Assembly: GCA_008933615.1 (NCBI GenBank)
Contig: WBUR01000033.1
Span: 1-46,492, forward strand
Direction of reading: 5' to 3'
DNA length: 46,492 nucleotides
Origin: a bacterium
GTDB taxonomy: Bacteria; CLD3; SB21
A program made the translations under genes and the position numbers. This document shows positions 24,480 to 39,400 of this stretch, piece by piece (position 1 is the stretch's first letter; each line of letters starts with the position of its first letter). The notes below the pieces were generated by a model. The model made no database searches and was not told the DNA's origin. It saw nothing but the letters and a program-made list of their open reading frames with translations.

Positions 24480-27400
24480 TTACTTGATAAGCAGCATCTT
24501 CTTCGACTGCACGCCCTTCAGTGTCTCCAGACGGTAGATATAAAGCCCGCTGGATACCTGCTGACCCATATCGTTCTTGCCGTTCCAAATCGCAGTATGG
24601 AATCCTGCTTCACGTGATTCGTTGATCAATTCTCTTACCTTTTGTCCGAGCACATTGTAGATCACGAGCTTAATCTTACCTTCATCCGGCAAGCCAAATT
24701 TGATAGTGGTGCTTGGGTTAAACGGATTCGGATAATTCTGAACAAGCTCGATTCGCGTCGGCAATTCAACATGTTCCGGATTATAGAACATGGCCAGCGT
24801 GCCTGATTTACCAATCTTGGCGGTAACCGTTTCCCGATTGCCTTCGCCGCCCTCATATATCCATTGTCCGTTATCTTCCCTGTAAATTCCAATCTTGTTC
24901 TCGGAATAGTCCGGATACCGCTGTGACAAGGCATCTATCATGCTTTGATCATACTTCAATGTCACGGTCAATGATTTCTTAATCTCAACGGTGCTCAAAA
25001 TCTTCACGGATTCACCTATTTGAATCCATGCCGATACCGCTTCCGTTAACAATTCTTTCGGAAGAAGATTCTGACTCGATATCACTTTAGCTAGTGATGC
25101 CGACATCTGTTTCTCGCCGCTTACACGCGTGACGAGAATATATCCGGGACGATCCACACTCTCTTTTGCGCCACTCAAGGTAACGTAACCGTCTACCGAT
25201 TTCAACGCAATCGCCGTCTTCGCGCTAACTGTCGTGATGTTGTAAACCTGAATTGATGTCGTGCTGTTGCCCACCGTATCCACGCCGGTGATCGACATCG
25301 TTAATTCACCGCTAACGGATAATTTATACGGAACCGAATAGAGCAGGCCGGAAAGATTTGCAACCGTAAGCGTATCATTAGCTACGACGGCGTTCGATGC
25401 ATCACGCAGAATAAAAATACCCGTGAGCAAATTGAGCGCCTCATCACTGTGAACATACACTTCGATATAATTCTGCAATATGGTACTTGCAAGAACGCCT
25501 ACGAATAATCCAGGGTTCACAGCATCTACATTGAACGATAACGCATTGGTCACCGTAATTCCGCCTTGATTGTCATTAGCGCTCACGCGCCAGTAATATG
25601 TACCCAAGCTATCAAGCGGCGAACTCAATGTAAACGCAGTATCAGCAATGTTCGAGAACTGAACCATGCTGCTGAAATTGCTTGTTTTACTGATCTGTAA
25701 AGTGTATCGCAGTGTATCGCCGTCTGCATCTCCACGTCCTTCCCACGTGAAAGTTGGCGTCCTGGTACTCACCACTACATTATTTGCCGGCTGTTTACCC
25801 GCAAAAGCTATCGGGGCTGAATTCAGAACTCCAAAACCGGACAAATCGATGATGTAGTTTGAGACCACAGAATTGTTGCCAACATACACCGTATCTAATA
25901 TCGTTCCTCCGCCGGACGGTGTAAATCTAGCAGTCACAACGAGCGTATCGCTGGCATTCAATATCGCCGGCAATAGAACAGAATAGGTCAAAGCATAACG
26001 TCCGCTCGTTCCAATCGCAAGACTGCTAATGATTACCTGACCTGCCACCGGATATAATTTGATGTTCGTCTGTGCGTTGCTGCCCACCTTAATATTGCCG
26101 AAATTGTACGCCGCAACATTTGACGATAAACCACCGGATTGTCCCGTTCCGTCAAACCCAAGGCTTAATGAACTTACCTGTGAATTATTGCCGATCCTCA
26201 ACGTATCACGTATAATTCCGGTCACACTGGGTCTGAACTTTACTAATGCAACCAGCGTATCACCGGTAGCCAATGTATCCGGCAGGCTTCCAGCACTCGT
26301 CGTAAACTGGATACCGTTGTCCAGCGAAAGATTATTAACAATAACCCTGCCTGTCGCTGCGTAAATCTTTATAGACTGTTGTGAACTATCGGTAACGAGA
26401 ACATTCCCAAAATTATAGCCTAACGGACTTGCCGCTATAGTTCCAGCCGTTCCAGTCCCCGTCACATTGATCTTAACGGGATTCAGCAGTGAGTTATTCG
26501 TTATTATAAGTCTATCACTCAGCGGACCAAACGTAGAAGGCTTGAATTTAACATCCACAAACAAAGTATCCACGCCGGCTACCAGCGTCACAGGAATACC
26601 CGATGTAGAAACGACCGTGAAGTCCCCTCCTGTTTCCATCGAACCGGCGTTAACAATGATATTCGCTCCTGTTGCATAGACTTTTAATGTCTGTAGCGCA
26701 CTATCACCAACCAGCACATTTCCGAAATTAGCGCTTGTCGGTACTACCACCAAGGTTCCTGAATTTCCCACGCCGTTTAACCTCACATTAAACACGCTTT
26801 GCGATGAATTATTAAATACCCTAATGGTGTCGCTGGTAGTGGCGAACGTGAGCGGCTTGTATTGAACGCCCATGAATAACGTATCACCGGGAAATACCGT
26901 GTCCGGAAGTGAATTTGCCGTCGTGAACTTGAACTCAGTTCCAAAATCGAACTTCAAGCTGTCTACAATAACAGCGCCTGAATTAGTATAAAGTTTCAAC
27001 ACGCGCTGCGCACTGTCGCCTATAGTAACCAACCCAAAGTTCGCAGAAAGCGGCGCGAGAATACCGGTCGATCCGGTACCGCTAAGCGAGATCAATAAAG
27101 GATTATTAACGGAAATATTAATGATCTGCGCCGTGTCAACTATCGCCGCAAATGTTTTCGGCTTAAACCGGATCGTGGCTAAGAGTGTATCGCCGATGTT
27201 CAATGTTACAGGCAGCGACTGGTTTGGAATTATTACAAAATGAACGCCTGACGTTAGCGTGGCATTGGTAACATCGATGCCGTTGGAGGAACCGTATATT
27301 TTCACCGATTGTTGTGCACTGTCGCCGATCTGAACCGATCCAAACGTCAATGAATTTGCGGAAACAAACAAACTACCCAAAGAACCTGTACCGCTGACGG

Positions 27401-30400
27401 CTAACTTGAATGGAGATACTCCGGAATTATTTAGAATCCGAATGGTATCGTTCTTCAACCCAACAGTTAACGGCTTGAACTTAAGATTAACAATCAGTGT
27501 ATCTCCGCTAAACAATGTCGACGGGCCGGCCGTGGATACAATTGAGAACTGAGTTCCGGCAAACAGACTCGTTCCCGTTAAAGCAACAGCGCCGCCAACC
27601 GAGTATACCTTGAATGTGCTCTGTAGGCTATCCCCAGCTTGCAGATTTCCAAAATTGAATGATGACGGCGAAGCGGCAAGTGTTCCGGAAATTCCATTTC
27701 CATCAAGCGCAACCTTGAATACCGGCACGCCAGAGTTATTGATCACAGATAATGTATCCGTGAGCGCTCCAAATGCTGTTGGTGCAAACTGAACGTTTAT
27801 TGAGAGTGTGTCACCCATAAACAATGTATCCGGCAATGTCAGAGCATTTGTGATCGTGAAGTTTGTGCCTGCTAAGATACTTGCAGCACTTACCCTTACT
27901 GCTCCGCCGTTAGAGAATACTTTGATCGTCTGCGTCGCATTGTTCCCTACCGCAACATTGCCGTAATTAGCCGGATTGAAGTTAGAGGCAATTGAACCAC
28001 TGACGCCCGTGCCATTGAGCGCAACCTTGAATGCCGGTACGCCGGAGTTGTTATTCACAACTAATGTATCCGTCAAGCTGCTAAATGCCCTAGGCGTGAA
28101 CTGCACGTCTACAGCCAATGTATCGCCGTAATTTAAGGTTACCGGTAATACGACCTGAGGTACAGCTGTGAAGTTGGCTCCGAAATCCAACGATGTACTA
28201 TTGACCGTCACCGAACCTGCAGTTGCAAAGACTTTGACAGTCTGCGTGACGCTGTCCCCGACTGCTACATTTCCATTATTAACTGCAGGCGTGAGGGTGG
28301 CCAGGGTCGCAGGCAAGTAAGTAATGATCAACTGCGGCCGTCGAGCATTGTCCGGAGCCCCTTCCCTGGAGTAATAATTATTGTAGTAAGCGCCTGCGCC
28401 GTTGTTGACGTTGAAAGAAATCTTTCCGTCCGCCTGGCGCTGATTTCTGACCGAATCTCTCAATACATTCGATGTGGCCGAGAAAGTATAGTCATAAGTA
28501 CCCGCCATCCACGCAAACCACGAGGCCGCCGGAGGATTGGTCACCGCGGGACGCGTATTCCATGTAATCGTCGCCTCGTTCCAACTATCGTCACTCACGA
28601 AATGCAGGTAATCGTTAGGGTCGTAATTGTATGCAAACCCATCCGAGTTAGCGATCTGGAATGTCGCTTGTGTCACATCTGCATCCGCAGGAATTAAAGA
28701 AAGATCAAACCGCAAGTAACCATGGGACTCATTGTTCTGGTAATTCGTATTGGATCCAAAAACATAAATCCTCGGATCCGAACCGTAATTGGTCGTCGGG
28801 TTCACCGCGCTGACACGCGCATCCGCCTCGGGATAGATCACGATGGTCACGGGCGTCACCGGTTTGACCAAACTGCTTCCTTCTAAACTGACGATTAGCG
28901 GGCTGACAGTTGAGTTATTCACAAAGATCGCCGCATCGGCTAACGAAGAAGCTACGACAAGCGGCTTGAATTGGATCGTGAAATTAAGTGTGTCGCCTGT
29001 AAACAATGTATCGGGTAACACCGCCGCAGATGATACAGTGAAATGAGTTCCTACCAACAGGTTGAGATTATTGACAACGACAATTCCGTTTGCGGCAAAA
29101 AGCTTGATATCCTGCGAAACGCTGTCACCCACAACCACTTCTCCGAAATTCACAGTGGGATTAAGAGTAGCCAGAGTGCCCGCATTACCGTTCCCGTCCA
29201 GCGTGATCTTGAGCGGATTGATTGATGAATTGTTGCTTAACCTGACCGTATCCGAAAGAATGCCGAATGCAGTTGGTTTGAATTTAATGTCAAATACTAG
29301 TGTATCGCCGTCAAATAAAGTATCCGGCAACAACGGCGCATTCTCAAGAATAAAATCAGAACCGGAGTCCAAGGTGGAAGAATTTACTGCAACAGCGCCG
29401 CCGGTCGAATATACCTTAAAGGTCTGCGAAAGGCTGTCTGAAACCAGTACATTTCCGAAATTGAATGATGCCGGTGATACGGCCAGGACCCCGGTTATGC
29501 CGGAACCATTTAGCGCAACTTTGAATACCGGCACTCCGCTGTTATTGGTTACCGATAGCGTATCAGTTAGTACTCCAAATGCTGTTGGTGCAAACTGAAT
29601 GTCAACGGCCAATGTGTCGCCTGCGAACAGCGTGTCAGGGAAGGTCAGAGCGTTGGTGATAGTGAAGTCAGTGCCTGCTAAGATAGATGCAGCACTTACG
29701 CTCACTGCACCGCCGTTTGAGTAAATCTTGATAGTCTGTGTCGTATTATTTCCGACAGTAACATTTCCGTAATTAGCCGGATTGACGTCCGATGCGATAG
29801 TTCCAGAAACGCCGTTGCCGTCTAATGCAATCTTGAATACAGGTACACCTGAATTATTAGTTATCGATAGAGTATCGGTGAGTGCACCAAATGCCGTAGG
29901 CGTAAATTGCACATCAACAAATAAGGTATCACCTACGAACAATGTATCCGGGAATGTCAGAGCGTTAATGATAGTGAAGTTCGTTCCCGACAAGATATTT
30001 GCAGAGCTCACTTCAACTGCGCCGCCGTTTGAGAATACTTTGATTGTCTGTGTTGTGTTTGAACCGACAGCAACATTACCGTAGTTCTCGGGATTATTAA
30101 GTGCAGCAATTATTCCTGATGTTCCCGTTCCGTCCAATGCGATGACGAACGGATTAACGGATGTGTTGTTTGTCAAACGTAGGGTATCGGTTAACACGCT
30201 AAATGCAGTCGGTGTGAATCTTACGTCAACCAATACGGTATCACCGGCTAACAAGGTGTCGGGAAGTGTTAACGGAGTTGCTAGCGTGAAGTCGGTACCA
30301 AAATCAAAACTCGATCCTGTGATCTCCGCCCATCCTCCATTGACGAATACTTTTGTCTGTATCACGGCGTTATTTCCGAGCGAAACGTTTCCGAAGTTGA

Positions 30401-33400
30401 TTGCAGGAATTGACGCGGAAAGAGTTCCGACTGGGAACGAACCTGCAACCTGATTTGAATACTGACCTATCTGATAACTGCTGTCGACGCCTGAAATACG
30501 GTAGTAGTAGGTATAGCCAATCAGTGCAGTCAAATCTGTAAACATGCTATCCGGTTTTGTCACTCGTCCGATGGAATCGGATGGCGAAGGAGTGAAACCA
30601 CTTGTAACACTTCTGTAGACAATGTAGTGACTCAAATCGGATTCTTGATTTCCGTTCCATGACACACCGATTGAATCTGGAACAAAGGGAATTACCGATA
30701 GTCCCTGCGGAGCAAGCGGCGAAAGTGCGCCGGAATTCGAAACGAACTGCGTACTACCTGCCACCGTTCCATTGTATGCGTTAGCGGTGCCATCAAACGC
30801 TGTCAATGTGCCTGTCGGCTCATCCAGATGATAGAGTGCCTCGAGGCCGGTCTCGTCACCTTTCCATGGCCTGCTGAGCCCTTGAAGAACTTGAACCGGT
30901 GACAAGGCAAAATTCCAGATGCCTAATTCATCAATTTCCGCATCTGCATTTCCCCATCCGTTATTGTATACGCCTATCGCCGCGTTCACACCTGACGCAG
31001 TTCTGGAATACGCACCATTCGCTTGTTCAATGCCGTTAATATAGATGCGTGCAACAGAACCATCCAGAGTTGCTGTGATATACGTCCATTCCCCCGCTCG
31101 AACTTGATTCGGCGGAGTACTAATACCGCCATTAGGTACGCCCCATTCAATATAGGCCGTTCCATCTCCGAGAATTCCTAAAGCCCATCCATCCTCATTC
31201 GTACCCGCACTTCCGCGATTCGCCCAAATCGCCTGCTGTTGCATGGTGATCGGTTTGACCCAGGCGCTGATGGACATGGTCAAATTTTCAAACGTGCTTG
31301 GCAGCCCTACATAGTCGTAATTAATTGAAACTGCATTCCCCGCCTCGACCACCGGCACCGCCGCGTCTTCATTGGAGAATCCGCTTTCTTGTCCTATTGA
31401 GTTTACGGCGGCAACGCGGAAATAGTAGATCTGTCCGTTAGTCAAACCTGTAATCGTTTTTGACGTATCAGAAGCTCCGCCGATTGTGCTGTCTTGCAGT
31501 GTAGTGGGTAACGTTGTTATATCATAATAGATCCGATATTTTGTGGTCAGCCCATCAGTGTTGGCGTTCCACTTAAGTTCTACCTGTCCGTTACGCGCGA
31601 TCACATAGAGGCCGTTTGGCGCGGAAGGAGCAAAACTTGGAATAAATGGCGCGGAGAAATTGGATGTATTGCCAAGACTGTCCTGCATCGCCGTTAAAGC
31701 CATGCCGGCGAACAACGGAACTTTTTTCAACCACAATCCGGCGCCATTTGCATAGGTAGTATCAAGAAATATCTGTCCGTCATTCGAACTATCCGCGAAG
31801 ATCTGCACCAGTGCATTCGGAGCTGCATTTCCCAACACCGTAGAATCGGGCAGAACGAGCGTGATTCGCGGCGGCTGCACGCCTAATTGCGCCAAAGCGT
31901 TTATGCTGATGTCACCAAAGTTGTGGTGAATCTTGTTTCCATAAAATGTGATACTGTCGGTCGGAGCATCCTGAATTATAAGAGGACTGCTGAGCAAGTA
32001 TGCAATGGTATTTCCGACGAGACTATCCCTGCGCGAAGATCCTGTAATATAGAACCCGCTTGAAGTTCCGGCGATAGGAACGCCGGCCGCCGTAACACCC
32101 ATGAAATTTCCAGCAACCAGATTATCCGTTGAATTACCTAACGCAACCGTATAACCGATTCCGCCGCCGAGTACATTTCCCTGGCCGGGTTGATAACCGC
32201 CAATTCGATTGAATGGCCCGGACACATTGACACCGACAATGCTGTAACCGACGCCTGTTGTACCTGCAGAATCCGTTCCGAAAACATTACCGATGACGGT
32301 ATTTGAATCCGCAAGGAATTGGATATCCACTCCCCAGTTGTCATTGCCGGAAATAAAATTACGTCCGTTTAACGTACCGTTACCAATCGTATTTCCGCTG
32401 GCATCATCAATTTCGATTCCGTTGGTACCGTTACCAAGGTCGGCTTGCCCGTCCGCCGAGAGGCCGACATAATTTCCGAGAACCGATATATTTCTTGCAC
32501 CGTTTTCAATTCGCAATCCTGACGTAGTGTTTCCTGAAATCACGTTTCTATCGGCAAATGTCGTTCCGCCGATGAGCGATCCGAATGCAACATTGGTGAG
32601 TGTTATACCTGCAAGGTTAGGCAGAGCGACATTTCCTGTCGAGTCGGTTCCGATGAAATTACCGGTGACAACGTGATTGTCCGTACCGGCTATATAGACT
32701 CCCGCGTTATCATTTCCGGAGATAACGTTATTGATAATTTTAGTATTGGATCCGTACAGATACGCGCCAAAAGCGACGTTTCCAAGATCTGCGGTACCGG
32801 TAGCGTCCGTTCCGATAAAATTTCCGTTAACTACATCGGGCCCAAATAGGTACAAACCGTGTGCGCTGTTTGCCGAAATGATGTTTCTGCCTGCAGGTGT
32901 TCCGTCGCCGATGAAATTCGGCCCGGTCGTTGACTGCGTTGCAATGCCGATCGCATTTCCTAAAGATACGGTACCTGTTATATCCGTTCCGATCTTGTTT
33001 GCCAAAACATAATTTGAATCGGCGCCGTTGTTCTGAATATTGATGGCAAAATTGGTATTGCCTGAGATCACATTTCCAGCACCCGGTAAACCGATCTGGT
33101 TGTACTTCGATAGTGAATCAACGATAATTCCGTAATCGTTTGGAATAGCGGCCGTTGCACTGACATCCGTTCCGATGCCGTTATTGAAAATCGTATTGTA
33201 ACTGCTCTCTACAATTTGAATACCGGCTACGCTGTGTCCGGAAATGAGGTTCTGGCTGATCGTAATCCCGCCGTACGCCTGGATGCCTATACCGAGTCCT
33301 TGTGGAACTCCGTAAGCCGCGCCTCCGCCTGCATCCGTACCGATAATATTATTACTTAAGAACCACAAGATCCCGGGCGCGATGCCGGCCAACGTATTGC

Positions 33401-36400
33401 CTGCGATGTGGCTATTGATGATCGTATCTCGAACTGCATCGCCTTGAATACCGATCACCGTGAATTCCAGAGCGTCCACATTATCCAGCTTGCTGTTATT
33501 TCCGCCGGCGCCGGCATTATCCAGGAATATACCGCGCTGAGCCATACCGCGGCCGAACATGTTGAAATTTCGTAATTGACTGAACGGCGCTCTCAAGCTG
33601 AACATCGCAAACCCAGTATAGCCGGAAACTGCGCTCACCGTCACATTGGAAGCTTGCCCGTCAATATCAAGCGTGTCGGTAATGTTTGGCATCGGCCTGG
33701 TTACAAATATCGTGTCATTCACAGGCAAACTAAATGTAATAAGGTTTCTTCCGACCATAGCGTTTGCACGTCCAATAGCGTACCGCAAAGTGCCGGCTGA
33801 ACTGTCATCCAGCGTACTGGTTACAACGAACGGATCTGCCGGAATCGCGGCGAACGGCGCAGAGAATCCAGATGTGCTCCGAGCGCTGTCTTGTAATGCC
33901 GTCAAATTTAATCCCGGAAGCAACGTCACTTTACGAGCCCAATTACCTGAGCCGTTCGCGTACGTGGAATCAAGAAAGTATTGACCTTCATCCGTCGAAT
34001 CTGCGTAAATTTGCACCAGCGCAAAAGCCGCGGCGGTTCCGTGAACAGTAGAATCCGGATCAATCGTTGTAATGGAGGGAGAAATTACTCCGCCTTGAGC
34101 CCCGCCAGTGAAAATGATCCCGGCACCGAGATTATTATGAATACTGTTTTTTAATATTGTATTTGAGTCCGAGTTTGCGCCGTCAATTGAAATACCGGCC
34201 GCATTATTCGCAATAGTATTGAATCCCAAAGTATCCATAGATTCATCAGAGACCAGAACGATTCCTGTTCCGCCATTGCCCAGAGCTAAGCCACCTTGGC
34301 CAATGCCTATGAAGTTCCCGATTACAACGTTATTGCTACCCGCCGTCAATCGAACACCTCCAACCAAGTTACCCGAAATAATATTTTTCTGTGTTCCGCT
34401 GATCGTATCTCCAATGATATTGCGATGACCATTAAGGATATCAATGCCGTAAACCGGGTTCGAAACGGCTACCGTCCCGGTGGAATCCGTTCCTATAAAG
34501 TTACCCAACACTATATTGGAATCGCCGTTTTGAATGAACACGGCAAACAATGCGTTTCCGGAAATCACATTTCTGCCCAGGAAACTTCCGTCACCAATTT
34601 GATTATATTTTCCGTACACCTGAATGCCCGCTGAACTATTGGCGAGTGCGGCGATACCGGTCACATCAACGCCTATAAAATTTCCTTTGATCGTGTTTCC
34701 GAACCCTCCGACCTGCATACCGTAATTGTTACCCGAGATGAGATTACGTCCGCCAACGGAGCTGTTGCCGATCACATTGCCGTCAGAAGTTGCAACGATG
34801 TTTATACCAACCGTTCCGTTAGGAATCGCGGTAGTTCCTGTAGCGTCCGTACCCACAAAATTTCCCAGAACCACGTTACTATCTGCACCCTGGAAATACA
34901 AACCATTTTGAGTATTTCCCGAAAGAATATTCCGGCCGCCCGTCGTGCCGTCACCTATCTGATTATACATAGCAAATACGCCGATACCGCTTGCGTTAGG
35001 CAAGGCCAGCAATCCGGTCACATCCGTACCGAGATAGTTACCAAGCACGTGATTATTTGTTCCGCCTATTTCGATTCCCTCATCACCGTTACCGGAAATA
35101 ATGTTACGTCCTCCGATCGTGCCATTACCGATCCAATTACCTGAAGGTCCGGTAACAAGCGCAACGCCCTCTGCCGTATTTGGAATAGCGGTTGTACCGT
35201 TAATATCTGTACCAATATAGTTTCCTAAAATTCGATTATTCTGAGAACCCGGTCCGGCAATTAGAATTCCGCGTAAATTACCTGAAATAATATTTCTGCC
35301 GTTTTGCTGACCGTTACCGATGTAATTCGCGCTCGGACCATAATCGATGATAATTCCTGCCGCCGGATTACCTATCGCGGTTGTTCCTGCAGAATCCACA
35401 CCGATATGATTTCCGATAACAAAGTTGCTATCGGAATTATTTTGAAATACAATTCCATATTGCGCATTGCCGGAAATCACGTTTCGTCCTGAGTTTAACG
35501 TGTCGCCGATCGTATTGTATTTGGCGCCGCTGGCGATCTGTATACCGTAGTAATTGGCAACGCCGGCAGCCGTTCCGTTTAAATTCGTCCCGAACGTATT
35601 TCCGCGTGCCGTACTATAGCGAGAACCGTTCATAAAAAGTCCTGCACCGCTATTGAAGTTCTGGAAATTGAGATATTGAACCGTGTTGTTTTTACCGTTG
35701 ATCTCAATGCCCCAATTGGCAACGTCACCGGTTTGAGAAATGGTCACGCTGGGCATTTGATCGCCGTTGATATCTCCGTCAACAACGGTAGAATCTGATA
35801 TGATTCCGACCTGGGCCGTCGTCAGCAGGATCGTTTGGCCCAAAAGTGCCGGTGAAAACCGAACCGTATCAGGGCCGGGATGGGTATTGGCATAATTGAT
35901 AACATCACGCAATGATCCAGCGCCGGCATCGTTTGTATTGGTAACCAAAAGCGAATCGACATAGACCGCCGAAATTGGCAATGAGAACATTGATGTATTT
36001 CCGGCGCTGTCCTGAAGCGCTGTTAAATTCACACCTGCAAATAAAGGTACTTTCTTAGACCAGTTACCTGATCCATTCGCTCGCGTTGTATCGAGATAAA
36101 ATTCTCCCTGGTTTGTTGTGTCCGCATAGATATGCACCAACGCATTCGGCGAAGATGTGCCTTGAACCGTTGAGTCAGATAATATCCCCGTGATCTTCGG
36201 GTTACCTACAAAACCCTGCGCGGTCGCAACCAGATTGATGCCGCCGTTGGTGTTTTTGAAAATGGAGTTTTGAAATACAATATTACTGTCGGCTTTCGGA
36301 CCGTTACCTTCGATCTCAACTGCCCAAGTACTGTAGGCAACCATATTGGATGTAACGGAATTATCGGATGCATTACCGGAATTGGCATAGATACGAACGC

Positions 36401-39400
36401 CAAGTACCGAATTCCCCAATGGCGTCGTGCCGTTCTGCGCAGTACCGATCTTATTAAAACTGATTTTATTTTCGCGTGCATCTCCTGAGCTGGCCATTAT
36501 CCAAACGCCCCACGATGAATTTGCTGAGATAACATTTCCGGCATTTAGAGCGCCAATGGTATTCCGATTGGAATTTTGAATTAAAATACCCTGATAGTTG
36601 GCGACACCCAGATTACCGCTGACATCCGTTCCGATATAATTACCAACGACCACGTTCGAGTCAGCACCCGGACCGATGGTAACGCCGGTGTTATTGCCTG
36701 ATAGGATATTCCTGCCCGTGGCCGTCCCGCTGCCAACTTGATTGCGAACGGCTCCTCCATTGATCAGAATACCGCTATTCGTATTACCCAGAGGAGTCAC
36801 GCCGTCAATCGCAAGACCAACCAGATTATTCATAATGATATTGTCACTAGAACCGCCGGTCAGAATAATTCCATCAAAACTGCTTCCTGAAATGATATTG
36901 GATGCACCTGCTAAAGAGTCGCCGATAGTATTAAGATAGGCGCCGGCTTGAAGATGAATACCATTATTATTAGTTGTGCCGGTAGTATCATTACCGGAAA
37001 GATTCGTACCGATATAGTTGCCGATAAAACGGCTATGATGCGTCGTCACGCCCGAAGCCGCAATTGCAATGTTGAAATTCTGGAAATTGAGATGTTTGAT
37101 AATATTGTGGGCGGAAGCAACAACCACTGCCGAAAACATTCTATCGCCTCTTAACGTGATGCTCGGCGCATTATCCGCATTGATATCTCCGTCAATCATA
37201 AGCGAGTCTCCAGAGATGACCAAAGAAGAGAATAGATTGATTGTTTGCCCGATCAACGTGTTGTCAAAGCGTACCGTATCCGGACCGGCGTGTGAATTTG
37301 AATAAGTGATTGCGTCGCGTAACGAACCGGGGCCTGCATCATTGGTATTCGTTACCAAAAGAGGATCTGGAGCAACTGCTGCCAGAGGCGCGGAAAATTG
37401 CGAAGTATTTCCAGCGCTATCCTGAAGTGCGGTCAAATTCATACCCGGGAGTAACATTACTTTCTTCGACCAATTTCCAAGGCCATCGGCTATCGTAGTG
37501 TCCAGAAATACCTGACCTTCGTCTGACGAATCAGCATAGATATGCACGAGAGCGCTGGGCGCAGCTTTACCTTGCACCGTCGAATCAGGCAAAATGCCGG
37601 TAATAACGGGAGCCAGAATGTCTTCCTGTGACCCATTGAAGTAAGAAATTCCGAAATTCACATTGGAGTAAATAGAATTACCAAATAAAATATTCTTTTT
37701 AAGATTAGCATCTCCGTCGAACTGCACGCCGTCATCATTATTAAAAGCGATGACATTATACATAAATGTATCCAACTGCACTTCCGAAAAGGAAGGATCA
37801 AAATTGTAACCGTAGACGCCCACCGTGGAGTTACCGAGAGGCGATGCCCCGTCGGCCTGCGTTCCTATATAGTTACCGATAATCTTGTTCTTATTTGAAG
37901 ATACGTATTGCGTATTGGTTGTAAGTCCAATGCCGGCATTGTCGTTTCCGGAAATGACGTTTCTCCCCAAAAGTGAATTTTCTCCGATCGTATTCACATT
38001 GGAGTTTTCAATCAAGATACCAAAACCGCCATTCCCAACATCGGAAGTTCCGCTGCTGTCCGTTCCGATATAATTTCCGAAAATCAAATTGCTATCCGAG
38101 CCGGAGAACAGTATTCCAAAGTTTGTATTTCCTGAAAAAATGTTGCGTTCTCCAAGCTGATTCCCGCCAATCTGATTATAGCGGCTTTCGAACAAATTGA
38201 TACCCAAGTTGTTCGCAAGGCTTGCGTCGCCATCCGCATTGATTCCAACCAAGTTACTTGTAATTTGATTATTGTTGGATTGATACAGATAAATTCCTTC
38301 ATTCGAATTACCAGAAAAAATATTACCGAACCCTGGCGTACCGATCTGATTAAAATGACTTGTCTCGATCCGAATACCCGCAGCATTGGGAATCGCCGCA
38401 AGGCCGGAGACGTCGGTTCCAATAAAATTATTGATCACGACCGTCGAGTCCGACAAATAGAGGTTAACGCCGTTCCCGCTAATACCGGAAATCATTTGTG
38501 GTTGACCCGAAGCGCCAATTTGATTTCCGATTGATCCGGAAATCATTACGCCATTGTCCATGCTGCCGCCCAAGGTCGCTGCACCGGTCGAGTCTGTTCC
38601 AATGTAATTTCCTGCAACCGTGTTGTAGTTTGAACCGTTAGTAATAACTATTTCATTCGACGCATCGCCGCCTGATCCGTTCTGGCCCAAAACATTTCTT
38701 CCGCCGGCAGTTCCATCACCGATGAGGTTATTGAATGAGCCGTTGTCTAGCAGAATTCCAGCGCCGCCGCCGCCGCCGGACAGATTAGGCAGCGGTACTA
38801 TTCCGGTGATGTCCGTACCAATGAAGTTGCCAAGTACGGAATTGCCGTGTGAATTGTCGATCATGATCGCGGCGCCGCTTAATATGAAGGCAGAGTTGTC
38901 CGCCAGAATGTTTCTGCCCGCCGGTGTACCGTCACCGATCATATTTCCAAAGGCGTTGAGAATATGAATACCATAACCCTGATTGCCCATGGCCACGGTG
39001 CCGGTAGAATCGGTTCCGATCAGATTTCTTACCACCATATTGCTATCGGATTCGATCAGGATACCATGATTGGTATTAGCGGAAATCACGTTGTAAACTT
39101 GCGCGTTCGCATCGCCGATCTTGTTATATTTGGCGCCAAAGCGAACAATGACTCCCTCGGCCCCATTTCCACTGCCCGTAACGCCATCCTCGGTTCCGAT
39201 AAAATTACCGGCAACGATATTTGAATCCGAACCAACATGTTCGATTATAATACCCGGGGATGCGTTATACGTATTATTGAAAATGAAATTTCTTCCCGAT
39301 ACCGTGCCGTCACCGATTCGATTGCCTCGGCCGCCATTCAGAATATGAATACCTACTTCATTGTCATCGACGTAACATCCCGTGATGATATTATAATTAC